64,000 nucleotides of DNA from CANDOC01 sp965261725. GTDB taxonomy: Bacteria > Pseudomonadota > Gammaproteobacteria > Pseudomonadales > Endozoicomonadaceae. The notes below the pieces were generated by a model that was given only the letters and a program-made list of their open reading frames with translations, was not told where the DNA came from and searched no databases. The position numbers and the translations under genes are program-made. Below are positions 43,384 to 51,902 of this stretch, one piece after another (within the stretch, counting starts at the first letter, position 1; each line of letters opens with the position of its first letter). Where the stretch lies: the NCBI GenBank assembly GCA_965261725.1, contig CBDHDU010000044.1, positions 496,001 through 560,000 on the forward strand, written 5' to 3'.

Positions 43384-44160
43384 ATGCGACAGATTGCTAC
43401 TGCCTTACTGATGTTAGTGCTGTCTTTTTCTCTGCAGGCAGCAGAACCTTCCTTGCTGGATGAAATTCTGGAACGGGGCGAGCTGCGGATAGGAACTACC
43501 GGTGACTGGGATCCCATGACGCTACGTAACCCGGTGACCAATGAATATCAGGGTTTTGATATTGATCTGGCACGGGAACTGGCTAAAGACATGGGCGTTG
43601 AGATCAAGTTTGTACCTGCTGACTGGAAAACACTGGTTAATGGTGTAGTTGCGGGCAAATACGATATGACCGGCAGCGCCTCGATCAATATGAGCCGTGC
43701 CAAGGTGGCCGGATACTCAGACCCTTATTTCACTCTGGGCACTGTACCCGTTGCACTTAAGCAAAATGCCGGAAAATTTAATAGTTGGGATGATCTGAAT
43801 AACAGTGATGTCCGGATTGCTGTAACACTGGGAACGGTATTTGAAGCGGAAGCCAAAAGCGCTTTACCAAAAGCATCGCTAAAAGCGGTTGAAGCACCTG
43901 CACGAGACTTTCAGGAGGTACTTTCCCGCCGGGCTGAAGTTGCGCTGACTTCTACTCTGGAAGCTGCGAAGCTGGTACAGAAATATCCACAGCTTGAAGT
44001 TGTATCCCTTGAACCTCGTCAGGCTAAACGACTGGCTTTATTGCTACCGCAGGATGATCAGGTGTGGATCAACTATATCAATCACTGGATTCGTTATAAG
44101 CAGGCACAGGGCTTCTTTGGAGAGCTGGAAATTCGCTGGATTAAAGCTGAGGCAAATTGA
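43384..44160 (+). CDS. periplasmic substrate-binding protein of family 3 (PheC-like)
   Basis: 258 residues from the ATG at 43384 (MRQIATALLMLVLSFSLQAA signal peptide), AGGA seven bases before. The mature protein opens LLDEILERGELRIGTTGDW and has YQGFDIDLARELAKDMG, the family 3 solute-binding signature. The layout also resembles periplasmic cyclohexadienyl dehydratase (PheC), an enzyme derived from this fold, so an enzymatic role is possible. It is divergent from the permease gene, its natural partner. Ligand unknown. Confidence 0.85.
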   Translation: MRQIATALLMLVLSFSLQAAEPSLLDEILERGELRIGTTGDWDPMTLRNPVTNEYQGFDIDLARELAKDMGVEIKFVPADWKTLVNGVVAGKYDMTGSASINMSRAKVAGYSDPYFTLGTVPVALKQNAGKFNSWDDLNNSDVRIAVTLGTVFEAEAKSALPKASLKAVEAPARDFQEVLSRRAEVALTSTLEAAKLVQKYPQLEVVSLEPRQAKRLALLLPQDDQVWINYINHWIRYKQAQGFFGELEIRWIKAEAN

Positions 44161-44171
44161 TTGGAAACGTT

Positions 44172-44200
44172 CCTCCGGTTATCGACAGGATAGCCGGAGG
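44172..44200. terminator. convergent hairpin after binding-protein gene
   Basis: CCTCCGG (44172-44178) pairs with CCGGAGG (44194-44200), and the inner TATC/GATA extends the stem. It separates the plus-strand binding-protein gene from the minus-strand DUF2959 gene. Confidence 0.7.
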
Positions 44201-44207
44201 GTTTACA

Positions 44208-44864
44208 TCATGATTTTTTCAGGGTTTCAACAAACTTCCGGCTTTGTTCGATAGATGCCTGCATCTCCCGAATTAAACGCTCAATATCGGCCTTAATGCT
44301 GCCAAACTCACCTTTCAATGCAGCAATCGCATTGGCATTCAGGTTATGTTTCAGATAGAGAACCTGATCCTGAAAAGCATCCAAAACCGGTTGCATCTGG
44401 GATTCTGAGCGCTCCAGACTGGAAACCATCTGCTGATAGTGGCGACGGGTGTCTTTCAGCTTACGGGCACTATCCTGCTTCAGCTTACTGCTTTTATAAA
44501 GTGTGAGCTCTTCTTCCCACTCTTCAAACAGGGCTTCGGATACATCCTTGATACCCTGAATCCGGCTGCGAACATTTCTCGCAGCGGCAAGGCTGCTTTC
44601 ATATTCATCATTCAGCTGGTTATAGGCATCTTCGAGGCTGCCGCCGTCAAAATTGACCACACTCTGAAAGCGCTCAAGGGCAGATTTGAACTGCTGCTGT
44701 GCCTCTTCCTGTGCTTCCTGAGTGTTTTCAATGCGGTCAACCATAATGTCGCGCTTATGAATGCCGACTTTCTCCATTGCGCCGTAATAGGCGCTTTGGC
44801 AACCCGCCAATAGTGCTGCGAATAACAGCAGGTATGAAAGACTGAAATACTTCTGGATTTTCAT
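44208..44864 (-). CDS. DUF2959 family lipoprotein
   Basis: 218 residues from ATG 44864 (MKIQKYFSLSYLLLFAALLAGC); the lipobox LLAGC marks a lipid-anchored protein. The mature part is almost all helical, with long coiled-coil-like stretches (AQEEAQQQFKSALERFQSVV; LERSESQMQPVLDAFQDQVL) and the sequence YYGAMEKVGIHKRDIMVDRI at the start of the domain, characteristic of DUF2959. The function is unknown. It follows the Pmp3-like gene with a one-base gap. Confidence 0.88.
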   Translation of the reverse strand: MKIQKYFSLSYLLLFAALLAGCQSAYYGAMEKVGIHKRDIMVDRIENTQEAQEEAQQQFKSALERFQSVVNFDGGSLEDAYNQLNDEYESSLAAARNVRSRIQGIKDVSEALFEEWEEELTLYKSSKLKQDSARKLKDTRRHYQQMVSSLERSESQMQPVLDAFQDQVLYLKHNLNANAIAALKGEFGSIKADIERLIREMQASIEQSRKFVETLKKS

Positions 44865-44865
44865 A

Positions 44866-45066
44866 TCAGTCGCCTTTGCTTTCGATGGCATCAATCAGCT
44901 TGTTGTTACGCTTTTCTGCCAGATGAGAATGAACGATAAATAATGCGTGGATAACACCGGGGATCCAGCCCAGCAGTGTCAGGATCAGGTTCAGTACAGC
45001 CTGAAACGGCTTGCCGCAAAGTAGTGCTGCAACGGGAGGTAGAATAATAGCCAGAAAATAGCGCAT
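44866..45066 (-). CDS. YqaE/Pmp3 family membrane peptide
   Basis: 66 residues with two membrane spans (RYFLAIILPPVAALL and NLILTLLGWIPGVIHALFIV). The PPVA and LGWIPGVIHA motifs define the Pmp3 family, small proteins linked to membrane potential and stress in yeast and plants. It ends one base before the DUF2959 lipoprotein start, so the two form an operon. Confidence 0.9.
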   Translation of the reverse strand: MRYFLAIILPPVAALLCGKPFQAVLNLILTLLGWIPGVIHALFIVHSHLAEKRNNKLIDAIESKGD

Positions 45067-45263
45067 GGTGTTTTCCCTGTATTTGATTGTTATTAAAGGG
45101 CTGTGGATATGTTATTCGCCTACTGATCATTCCTCAAATGCTTTTGGCACCGTCAACCTCAAATATCATTATGCTGGTTGCCTAAGCCTTGATGTGCTCG
45201 ATATTTATAGAAACTGCCATACTTGTCCAGGTTCGAACTGAAAACAGAAGTATGGGTGAGCGA

Positions 45264-46652
45264 ATGAAACGTATCCCGGAGCCTTTCCGCATAAAAATGG
45301 TCGAGCCAATACACATGACCACCCGAGACTATCGGGAAGGTGCATTGAAAGAAGCCGGGCTGAACCCCTTTCTGTTAAAAAGTGATGATGTTTTTATTGA
45401 TCTGCTGAGTGACTCCGGCACCGGGGCCATGAGCGACCGTCAGTGGGCCGGGTTGATGCGGGGCGATGAAGCTTATGCCGGTGGACGTAACTATTACAAG
45501 CTGGCAGAAACAATTAAAGAAATCTTCGGGTATAACTATACGACACCAACACACCAGGGGCGTGGTGCTGAACAGATATTGTTCCCCTGTCTTGCCGAGC
45601 GGATTAGCTCTGATGTCCCGGTTTTTATTTCGAACTACCACTTTGATACCACGGCAGCCCATGTCGAGCTCTGTGGTGGTAAACCTATAAACCTCCCGGT
45701 TCCGGCAGCACTGGATACCACAAGCTGGAACCCCTGGAAGGGTAATATTGATATACCCGCACTTAAGGATACGGTTGCGAGTCATGGTCGTCAGAATATT
45801 GCGGCTTTGATTCTTACCGTGACGAATAACAGTGCCGGAGGGCAGCCGGTATCTATGTCGAATATCCGTGAAGCCAGCCAGTTTGCCCGAGAACAAGGTA
45901 TTCCTGTGGTGCTGGATGCGGCTCGTTTCTGTGAAAATGCATGGTTTATTCGTGAGCGGGAAACAGGCTATCAGGATAAAGCGATAGCGGACATTATTCG
46001 GGAAATGTTCAGTTACGCGGATATGTTCACGATGTCAGCCAAAAAAGATGCGCTGGTTAATATTGGCGGGCTCTGCTGTATTAAAAATGATGAAAGCATT
46101 TATCGTTCAGTGTGTGAACGTTGCGTTCCAATGGAAGGTTTTGTGACCTATGGTGGGCTTGCAGGGCGGGATATGGCAGCGTTAACGCTGGGGCTGCAGG
46201 AGGCGATGAATGACGATTACCTCAATTACCGGATAGGTCAGGTGAAATATCTGGGTGACAGGCTACGGGAGCATGGTATCCCGATTCAGTACCCGACCGG
46301 TGGGCATGCTGTTTTTATTGATGCAGCCAAAATGCTGCCCCATATAAAGCCGGGTTGCTTCCCCGGCCATGCACTGGCTAATGAGATTTATCTGGAAGGA
46401 GGTATTCGGGGGGTGGAAATTGGCTCTCTGATGTTAGGTCGTGATCCGGAAACCGGCGAACAGAAGGCATCACCCTTTGAAATGCTGCGGCTGACCATTC
46501 CCCGTCGTACCTACACCAATGATCATATGGACTTTGTTGCAGAAACGTTGATAGCACTGAATGAGCGTGCAGAAAGTATTAAGGGAGTAACCTTTACCTA
46601 TGAACCGCACGTGCTGCGACACTTTACAGCGCGGTTTAAAGAAGTGGCCTGA
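45264..46652 (+). CDS. tnaA: tryptophanase
   Basis: 462 residues from ATG 45264 (MKRIPEPFRIKMVEP); ATG 45252 would add four. It splits tryptophan into indole, pyruvate and ammonia with PLP. PTHQGRGAEQ, NSAGGQPVS, LDAARFCENA, and MSAKKDALVNIGG (PLP lysine) are present. The related tyrosine phenol-lyase differs at two tell-tale places: here the late motif is RGVEIGSLMLGRDPETG and the end is RHFTARF with His, both as in tryptophanase. No tnaC leader or tnaB permease is visible. Indole production is therefore expected. Confidence 0.92.
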   Translation: MKRIPEPFRIKMVEPIHMTTRDYREGALKEAGLNPFLLKSDDVFIDLLSDSGTGAMSDRQWAGLMRGDEAYAGGRNYYKLAETIKEIFGYNYTTPTHQGRGAEQILFPCLAERISSDVPVFISNYHFDTTAAHVELCGGKPINLPVPAALDTTSWNPWKGNIDIPALKDTVASHGRQNIAALILTVTNNSAGGQPVSMSNIREASQFAREQGIPVVLDAARFCENAWFIRERETGYQDKAIADIIREMFSYADMFTMSAKKDALVNIGGLCCIKNDESIYRSVCERCVPMEGFVTYGGLAGRDMAALTLGLQEAMNDDYLNYRIGQVKYLGDRLREHGIPIQYPTGGHAVFIDAAKMLPHIKPGCFPGHALANEIYLEGGIRGVEIGSLMLGRDPETGEQKASPFEMLRLTIPRRTYTNDHMDFVAETLIALNERAESIKGVTFTYEPHVLRHFTARFKEVA

Positions 46653-46729
46653 TTGAGGAAAAACTGTTGGGAAAACGTGATTCCTGGGAGCCAGCCGGAA
46701 TCACACCTGTTGTTCTAACTGCGGATATA

Positions 46730-49700
46730 TCAACCGCGGATTTTTTCAGCCCAGCGTGTCAGAGTCGCCTGCATTCTCGCCAGTGTGACCGGCTTATCCA
46801 GAAAATCATCCATTCCCGCATCGGTGCAAGCCTGCTGATCTGACTGCATGGCGTTGGCGGTAAAAGCGATAATCGGGATCTTTGCGTAATCATTATCCGT
46901 CGCCCGAATTCTGCGGGTTGCCTCATAACCGTCCAGCTCGGGCATCATGCAGTCCATAAGGATGAGGTCAAATTTCTCATCCTGAAGACGCTCAATGGCC
47001 TCTGCACCATTATTGGCAACTTTGGTTGTGCAACCCAGCTTAGACAACAGTTTGGTCGCAACCATCTGGTTAACCGGATTATCTTCAGCCACCAGTATGT
47101 GCAGTCCCAGTGGCTCGATGCTTGATGGATTGGTCGGGTTCATGTTTTCAGGCTCCTCCTTGATTCCTTTCAGGGCATTTACCATTTGCTCACTTAATAC
47201 TTGTTCTGTAAAGGGGCGGAGCATAAATCGGGTAACGCCACTCGGTTCGCAGTGTTCATTATCTCCGGGCTCAGGGAAGTTGCAAATCAGCAATACCGGA
47301 GCCTGGTTGTTCAGTGAGGTTACGAATGCCTGTAGTTCCTCTCTGGCACCTTCTTTCATATTTTCTGTTTGCCAGATATAGAGATCAGCACCTGAATCAG
47401 TATCAGGCACATTCTGAATATCTACATTATCAAACCCGAGCATGCTCAGCTGTTGCTGTAGTAGCCCACTCCAGTTTGGTTTGCCGGTAATAGCGATGAC
47501 TTTCTGCCGGAAGTCTTCACTGGCGGCAGGCAACATCACACTGCTGTCCAGAACAGGTGAAACCGGTAGCTCCAGAGAAAATGTAGAGCCTTCATCTTCA
47601 GTACTATTGACTGTCAGTTCGCCGCCCATCAGTCGTGCCAGTTTCTGGGAAATACTCAAGCCGAGGCCGGTTCCGCCAAATTTACGGTTAACGGATACAT
47701 CGGCCTGCATAAACTCATCAAAAATGGTACTTAGCTTATCTTCCGGTATCCCGACACCGGTGTCGCGTACATGAAGACAAAGAAAGCCATCTTCCCGGTA
47801 CTGGGCTTCGAGAAGAATATGACCGTGGTGGGTAAATTTTACCGAGTTACTCAGCAGGTTAAGCAGGATTTGTCGGATTCTGCCTGAGTCTCCCACCATT
47901 TCAGCGGGGCAGTCACGGTGTATCAGAAGTTGTAGCGGCAAGCTTTCCTGGCTGGTGCGGGGATAAATAATCGCAACAATCTGCTCCAGCAAATCCTGTA
48001 GATTAAAAGAGTGTTGCTCAACTTCTATCCGCCCGGCTTCTATTTTCGAGAAGTCCAGAACGTCGTTTACTATTGCCAGCAATGAATGCGCTGAAGTTTG
48101 AACCGTTGAAAGCAGTGATTTCTGTTCTCCGGTAAGCGAAGTGTCCGCCATCATTTCCGAAGTGGCGATAATACCGTTCATCGGTGTTCGTATTTCATGA
48201 CTCATATTGGCCACAAAGCGACTTTTCAATTCATTGGCAGCTTCTGCTTTGGTTCTGGCCTGTTCAAGCTCATAAGTTCGTTCTTTTACTTTCTGGTTTA
48301 CCTGCAGGGTTTGCCCGGTTACCAGCAACAGGCAGGCGGATATGCCGGTTGTCAGCAGTAATGCTGTAATCAGGAACATCCAGGGTGGGCCCGTCAGACG
48401 GTCAGCAACCAGCACATCGTCAGGTATCATCAGTAGTTGCCACTGCCGTTGCCCAGCTGTCAGTGAGTAACTTTGCAGTAGTGGGTGACCGGTGAAGATA
48501 TCCTGAGTCATATCCGGATTTTCAGGAATCTGTGCCAGCATAATCGGTTGATTTGCCTGAGTGGAATCAACCAGCATCATGCGTGTATGGCGGGGAATGC
48601 TGTGCCCGAACATGGCGAGAATCATGGGTCTTATTTTCAAAACAGCGGCAACCAGACCTCTGAAAGATGTCACGGGTGTATCCGGATTTGCGCGGCTGAA
48701 TACTGGCAGGAAGGCAAGAAATGCTTTGCTGTGATCCTGAATCAGATGCAGTGGCTCAGTAAAAGCCAGCTTTCCGGTGGTATGAGCCAGATTAATGGCG
48801 GTTTCCCGATCCGGGTGTGACCCCATATCAAAACCAAAAACCTGTTTATTGTTGCTGTAAGGCTCAACAAACTTAACCGGGTAATAAACCACTCGCTCTT
48901 TGGCTTTTTCGAGACCTCCATATTTATTCTGTTCAAGAATAATCAGTGGCGTCGCATCCTCATTACCCTCTGCTGATTCAAAATCATCACGTTCGCGTGC
49001 CAGCACCCGGGGAACCCATTCCAGCGCCTGTATTTCCGGGTTTAGTTGCAGAAAGTGGCGGGTGAAGTCTCTGAATTCATCGTGTGATACATCCGGTGTT
49101 GCTGTGAACAGGCTGCGCAGCGCCTGTAGCGGCTCGGCGATATCCCTGATACCGCCACGTACCAGATAATTAATATCGTCGGTTTTCTGACGGAAGTATT
49201 GCCTGGCTTCATGCAGGGCATACTGATTGACTGACCAGCTAAGCATCAGACTGACAATCAACATGACGGCCCAAACCGATAGTGTCAGAGGAATCTTGAA
49301 TACAATATTTGGCTTGCCGTCATTACCCAGAAAACGCCATAGCGGCAGCAGCAGGGCTGAGCTTAGGGCGTCACCGGTAAACTTATCAATTAACAGATAT
49401 TGAACTTCATGAGTCGGTACCTGCAGGTCACTGATAATCAGCAGGGGACCGGTAATTAGTACACCTGTCAAAGATGGAGCGAATAGCAGGATACCCAGTG
49501 CTTTAAGTAACGGGGCTGGCGCTATCAGCGGGTTGGGAAATCCAACCAATCGTTTCAGGATAAAGGCTGTCGTTAGGGCTTGTGTCGCAAAAACAACAGC
49601 AAATGTGCTGGTGTAGAGCAGCGAAGAGAGGCTCGGGGGCAACACCATAAAGTAATGGCTGGCCAGCCAGTTAAACAGCCAGCCTCCAATCAGTACCGGC

Positions 49701-49897
49701 AATGTTTGCAGGTATCCAAATCTCAGCAGTGCCAGAATAGCAATCCCAAGCCCGGGGTTAATCTGTGCCAGCTGCTGCTGAGGAATATAGGAAACCGACA
49801 GTGTCAGCATGCCGCTGGCCACAATCAGAATGATAAGAATCAGGCTGGTCAAAAGCCGGTTAATACCGGGGCTTTGATCTGTATTGTTTGCTTGCAT
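46730..49897 (-). CDS. hybrid sensor histidine kinase (MASE1-CHASE-HisKA-HATPase-REC)
   Basis: 1,055 residues. N-terminal multi-span MASE1-like region (about 10-225), CHASE extracellular sensor (about 235-490, with ALEWVPRVLARERDDFE), another span (505-530), HisKA with His567 in NMSHEIRTPMNG, HATPase with DTGVGIPEDKL and GGTGLGLSISQ, a degenerate receiver-like part (about 770-880) and a true receiver with Asp982 in LILMDCMMPELDGYE. No Hpt domain, so the phosphate must go to a separate Hpt protein. No response regulator is adjacent. The ligand is unknown. Confidence 0.92.
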   Translation of the reverse strand: MQANNTDQSPGINRLLTSLILIILIVASGMLTLSVSYIPQQQLAQINPGLGIAILALLRFGYLQTLPVLIGGWLFNWLASHYFMVLPPSLSSLLYTSTFAVVFATQALTTAFILKRLVGFPNPLIAPAPLLKALGILLFAPSLTGVLITGPLLIISDLQVPTHEVQYLLIDKFTGDALSSALLLPLWRFLGNDGKPNIVFKIPLTLSVWAVMLIVSLMLSWSVNQYALHEARQYFRQKTDDINYLVRGGIRDIAEPLQALRSLFTATPDVSHDEFRDFTRHFLQLNPEIQALEWVPRVLARERDDFESAEGNEDATPLIILEQNKYGGLEKAKERVVYYPVKFVEPYSNNKQVFGFDMGSHPDRETAINLAHTTGKLAFTEPLHLIQDHSKAFLAFLPVFSRANPDTPVTSFRGLVAAVLKIRPMILAMFGHSIPRHTRMMLVDSTQANQPIMLAQIPENPDMTQDIFTGHPLLQSYSLTAGQRQWQLLMIPDDVLVADRLTGPPWMFLITALLLTTGISACLLLVTGQTLQVNQKVKERTYELEQARTKAEAANELKSRFVANMSHEIRTPMNGIIATSEMMADTSLTGEQKSLLSTVQTSAHSLLAIVNDVLDFSKIEAGRIEVEQHSFNLQDLLEQIVAIIYPRTSQESLPLQLLIHRDCPAEMVGDSGRIRQILLNLLSNSVKFTHHGHILLEAQYREDGFLCLHVRDTGVGIPEDKLSTIFDEFMQADVSVNRKFGGTGLGLSISQKLARLMGGELTVNSTEDEGSTFSLELPVSPVLDSSVMLPAASEDFRQKVIAITGKPNWSGLLQQQLSMLGFDNVDIQNVPDTDSGADLYIWQTENMKEGAREELQAFVTSLNNQAPVLLICNFPEPGDNEHCEPSGVTRFMLRPFTEQVLSEQMVNALKGIKEEPENMNPTNPSSIEPLGLHILVAEDNPVNQMVATKLLSKLGCTTKVANNGAEAIERLQDEKFDLILMDCMMPELDGYEATRRIRATDNDYAKIPIIAFTANAMQSDQQACTDAGMDDFLDKPVTLARMQATLTRWAEKIRG

Positions 49898-50021
49898 TGG
49901 ATGGCGCGCGAATCATCCGGGGATATTACTCTTTGTAGCGGCAGGATGAGGCCAGACTTTTGAGGTTTCCCTTTAAGATTCAGGAAGAAATGGCGCACAC
50001 AGGCGCCATTTTGAATTGCGG

Positions 50022-50705
50022 TCAGGCAATAGATGCTGAATGGGTTGAAACCCGGGTATGGAAGCGACAGAGCTTGTCGAGTTCAGCTCTTAATTCATCC
50101 CCTGCATTTAGCGGACCCACTCCGGCTGGTGTACCTGTTAATACCACGTCGCCGGGCATCAAGGTAAAGTGGTGACTGATATGACTCAGCAGTGCAGGAA
50201 TTGGCGTCAGCATATTGCTGCTGTTGCCCTGCTGGCACAGCACACCGTTGATATACAGGCGCAAACCAATATTGCTCAGAGGAGGAAGGTGTTTGGTGGC
50301 AACAAAGCCGGTTAATGGACAGCTGTTATCAAAAGCTTTGGCTTTTTCCCATGGGTGGCCTTTTTCCTTCAGAGATGACTGTAGATCTCGGAGGGTCAGG
50401 TCAATACCCAAACCAATACCAGTAATGGACTCAATCGCTTCTTCTTCACTGGCACGACGAAGTCGCTTGCCTATTAATACGGATAATTCGGTTTCGTAAT
50501 CCACCTCACCTTTATTTTGAGGAAGGCGAACAGGGTGCTCGAACAGAGTTATGGCAGTGGATGGTTTGATAAATAGCAATGGTTCTGAGGGAGCCGGGTT
50601 GTTCAGTTCGCGGGCGTGCTCAGCATAATTGCGCCCGACACAAACTACTTTACCTGTGGGAAGCTGTATGTGATCGCCGCTAACCCAGCTGTGCTTATAC
50701 GTCAT
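50022..50705 (-). CDS. fumarylacetoacetate hydrolase family protein (YcgM-like)
   Basis: 227 residues from ATG 50705 (MTYKHSWVSGD); ATG 50717 would add four. Motifs: VVCVGRNYAEHARELNN, the metal-binding region EVDYETELSVLIGK, KAFDNSCPLTGFV and TPIPALLSHISHHFTLMPGDVVLTGTPAGVGPL in pieces. Members cleave C-C bonds in acylpyruvates or decarboxylate oxaloacetate. Substrate unassigned. Single gene, divergent from DUF4404. Confidence 0.9.
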   Translation of the reverse strand: MTYKHSWVSGDHIQLPTGKVVCVGRNYAEHARELNNPAPSEPLLFIKPSTAITLFEHPVRLPQNKGEVDYETELSVLIGKRLRRASEEEAIESITGIGLGIDLTLRDLQSSLKEKGHPWEKAKAFDNSCPLTGFVATKHLPPLSNIGLRLYINGVLCQQGNSSNMLTPIPALLSHISHHFTLMPGDVVLTGTPAGVGPLNAGDELRAELDKLCRFHTRVSTHSASIA

Positions 50706-50868
50706 GTTACATCCCATCTGTGCCGTTTTTATTTGTAGAGGTGCTCTCGCAATCCAGTGATATTCAGGGAGTTACATCATTGGATCTGGATTTTTATCAG
50801 TATCTGCTCTGCCATTCTAACATCCCCGGCGCTATGCTAAGAGTACGAGTTACAGAAGGGGTGTCAAC

Positions 50869-51132
50869 ATGCCTGAACAACAACTCAATCTCCAGATCCA
50901 GCATCTTCATGACCTGCTTGAAGGGCAGCCTGTTGATGAATGTACCGCCGCCAGCCTGCGACAGGTTACCAGTGAAATCCAGTTGGCACTTGCCCAGGCC
51001 GAGGGGGAAATACCCGCAGAAGCCCTCAATGATCAACTGGAACAGGAAATGATCCAGTTTGCCGAAGAACATCCGACACTGGCTCAGGCGGTAAAACAGA
51101 TCATGAGTACTTTGAATGGGATTGGGATATAA
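50869..51132 (+). CDS. DUF4404 family protein
   Basis: 87 residues, acidic and wholly helical: NLQIQHLHDLLEG, VTSEIQLALAQAEG, LNDQLEQEMIQFAEEHPTLA. The last segment, EEHPTLAQAVKQIM, is characteristic of DUF4404. No known function. Starts at ATG 50869 with AGGGG in the leader. Confidence 0.85.
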   Translation: MPEQQLNLQIQHLHDLLEGQPVDECTAASLRQVTSEIQLALAQAEGEIPAEALNDQLEQEMIQFAEEHPTLAQAVKQIMSTLNGIGI

Positions 51133-51146
51133 GCTTACTCAAGTAA

Positions 51147-51173
51147 CTGCCTGAGATTTGATGTATCAGGCAG
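51147..51173. terminator. convergent hairpin after DUF4404
   Basis: CTGCCTGA (51147-51154) and TCAGGCAG (51166-51173), an 8 bp perfect stem between the convergent DUF4404 and LysE genes. Confidence 0.65.
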
Positions 51174-51187
51174 TCTTCCGAATAGAG

Positions 51188-51799
51188 CTACCAGATAAAC
51201 AACAGGCAGGAAGCGGTTGCTATACCCATAAGCATATTAAAGCTTCTCCATGCCTTTGGGGTATCCAGCCAGTGCCGGATCAGGGAGCCAAATCCGGCCC
51301 ACAGGGATGATGTCGGCACCTGAGTCATCCAGAATGCCAAAGCAATCAGTAAGGCTGAAATCCAGTATTCATCGCCATGTATGGTGAAACTACCAATCGC
51401 TGTAATCGCCATCACCCAGACTTTCGGGTTTACAAACTGGAACAGAGCGGCACCAGATACCGTCATTGGGCGTGCGGACTGCGCTTTTCCGGAGTCTGGT
51501 GGTGGCGCAAACGCTATGCACCATGCCAGATAGAGCAGATAACCACTGGCAATCCACTTCAGAATTTCCTGAATAACCGGGTACTGGGCAAACAGAATAC
51601 CCAGTCCGGCTGCAACCAGCAGAATGACAGAAACTAATCCAATGCCAATACCAGCCATATGGGGGATTGTCCGGCGATAGCCGAAGTTGGCCCCTGATGC
51701 AGTCAGCATCATATTATTGGGTCCCGGTGTGCCGGTCATTGTTGCTGCGAATACGGCAACCGATAGAAAAAACTGAATCTCCACTGATCTGTCCTTCAA
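51188..51799 (-). CDS. LysE family amino acid exporter
   Basis: 203 residues with about six spans. The N-terminal motif TGTPGPNNMMLTASGANFG is the LysE/RhtB signature. It exports amino acids or related small molecules. It is divergent from a MocR-type regulator 103 bases away, the usual arrangement, so the regulator probably controls it. ATG 51799 follows a modest leader. Confidence 0.92.
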   Translation of the reverse strand: MKDRSVEIQFFLSVAVFAATMTGTPGPNNMMLTASGANFGYRRTIPHMAGIGIGLVSVILLVAAGLGILFAQYPVIQEILKWIASGYLLYLAWCIAFAPPPDSGKAQSARPMTVSGAALFQFVNPKVWVMAITAIGSFTIHGDEYWISALLIALAFWMTQVPTSSLWAGFGSLIRHWLDTPKAWRSFNMLMGIATASCLLFIW

Positions 51800-51802
51800 A
51801 AT

Positions 51803-51814
51803 TGTATCGATACA
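51803..51814. promoter_or_regulatory. palindromic candidate operator between LysE and MocR
   Basis: TGTATCGATACA is a perfect 12 bp palindrome within ATTGTATCGATACAGT, only four bases from the LysE start codon on the minus strand. Its position in the gap of the divergent pair fits a binding site for the MocR protein. Binding is inferred. Confidence 0.6.
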
Positions 51815-51902
51815 GTATTTGAGTAAATGATTGATTTATGTCACTTTAATAAAATGAACCCTAACAATGCTCTGGAGATAGGGCAAAGGATTTATTGTCA
51901 CC

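Noticed and set aside
45067..45263. TnaC leader peptide before tryptophanase
   Set aside because: No short frame with a Trp at the expected place and a stop near the gene could be found.
46730..49897. Partner response regulator for the hybrid kinase
   Set aside because: The adjacent genes are tryptophanase and a fumarylacetoacetase-family hydrolase; no regulator gene lies within reach.
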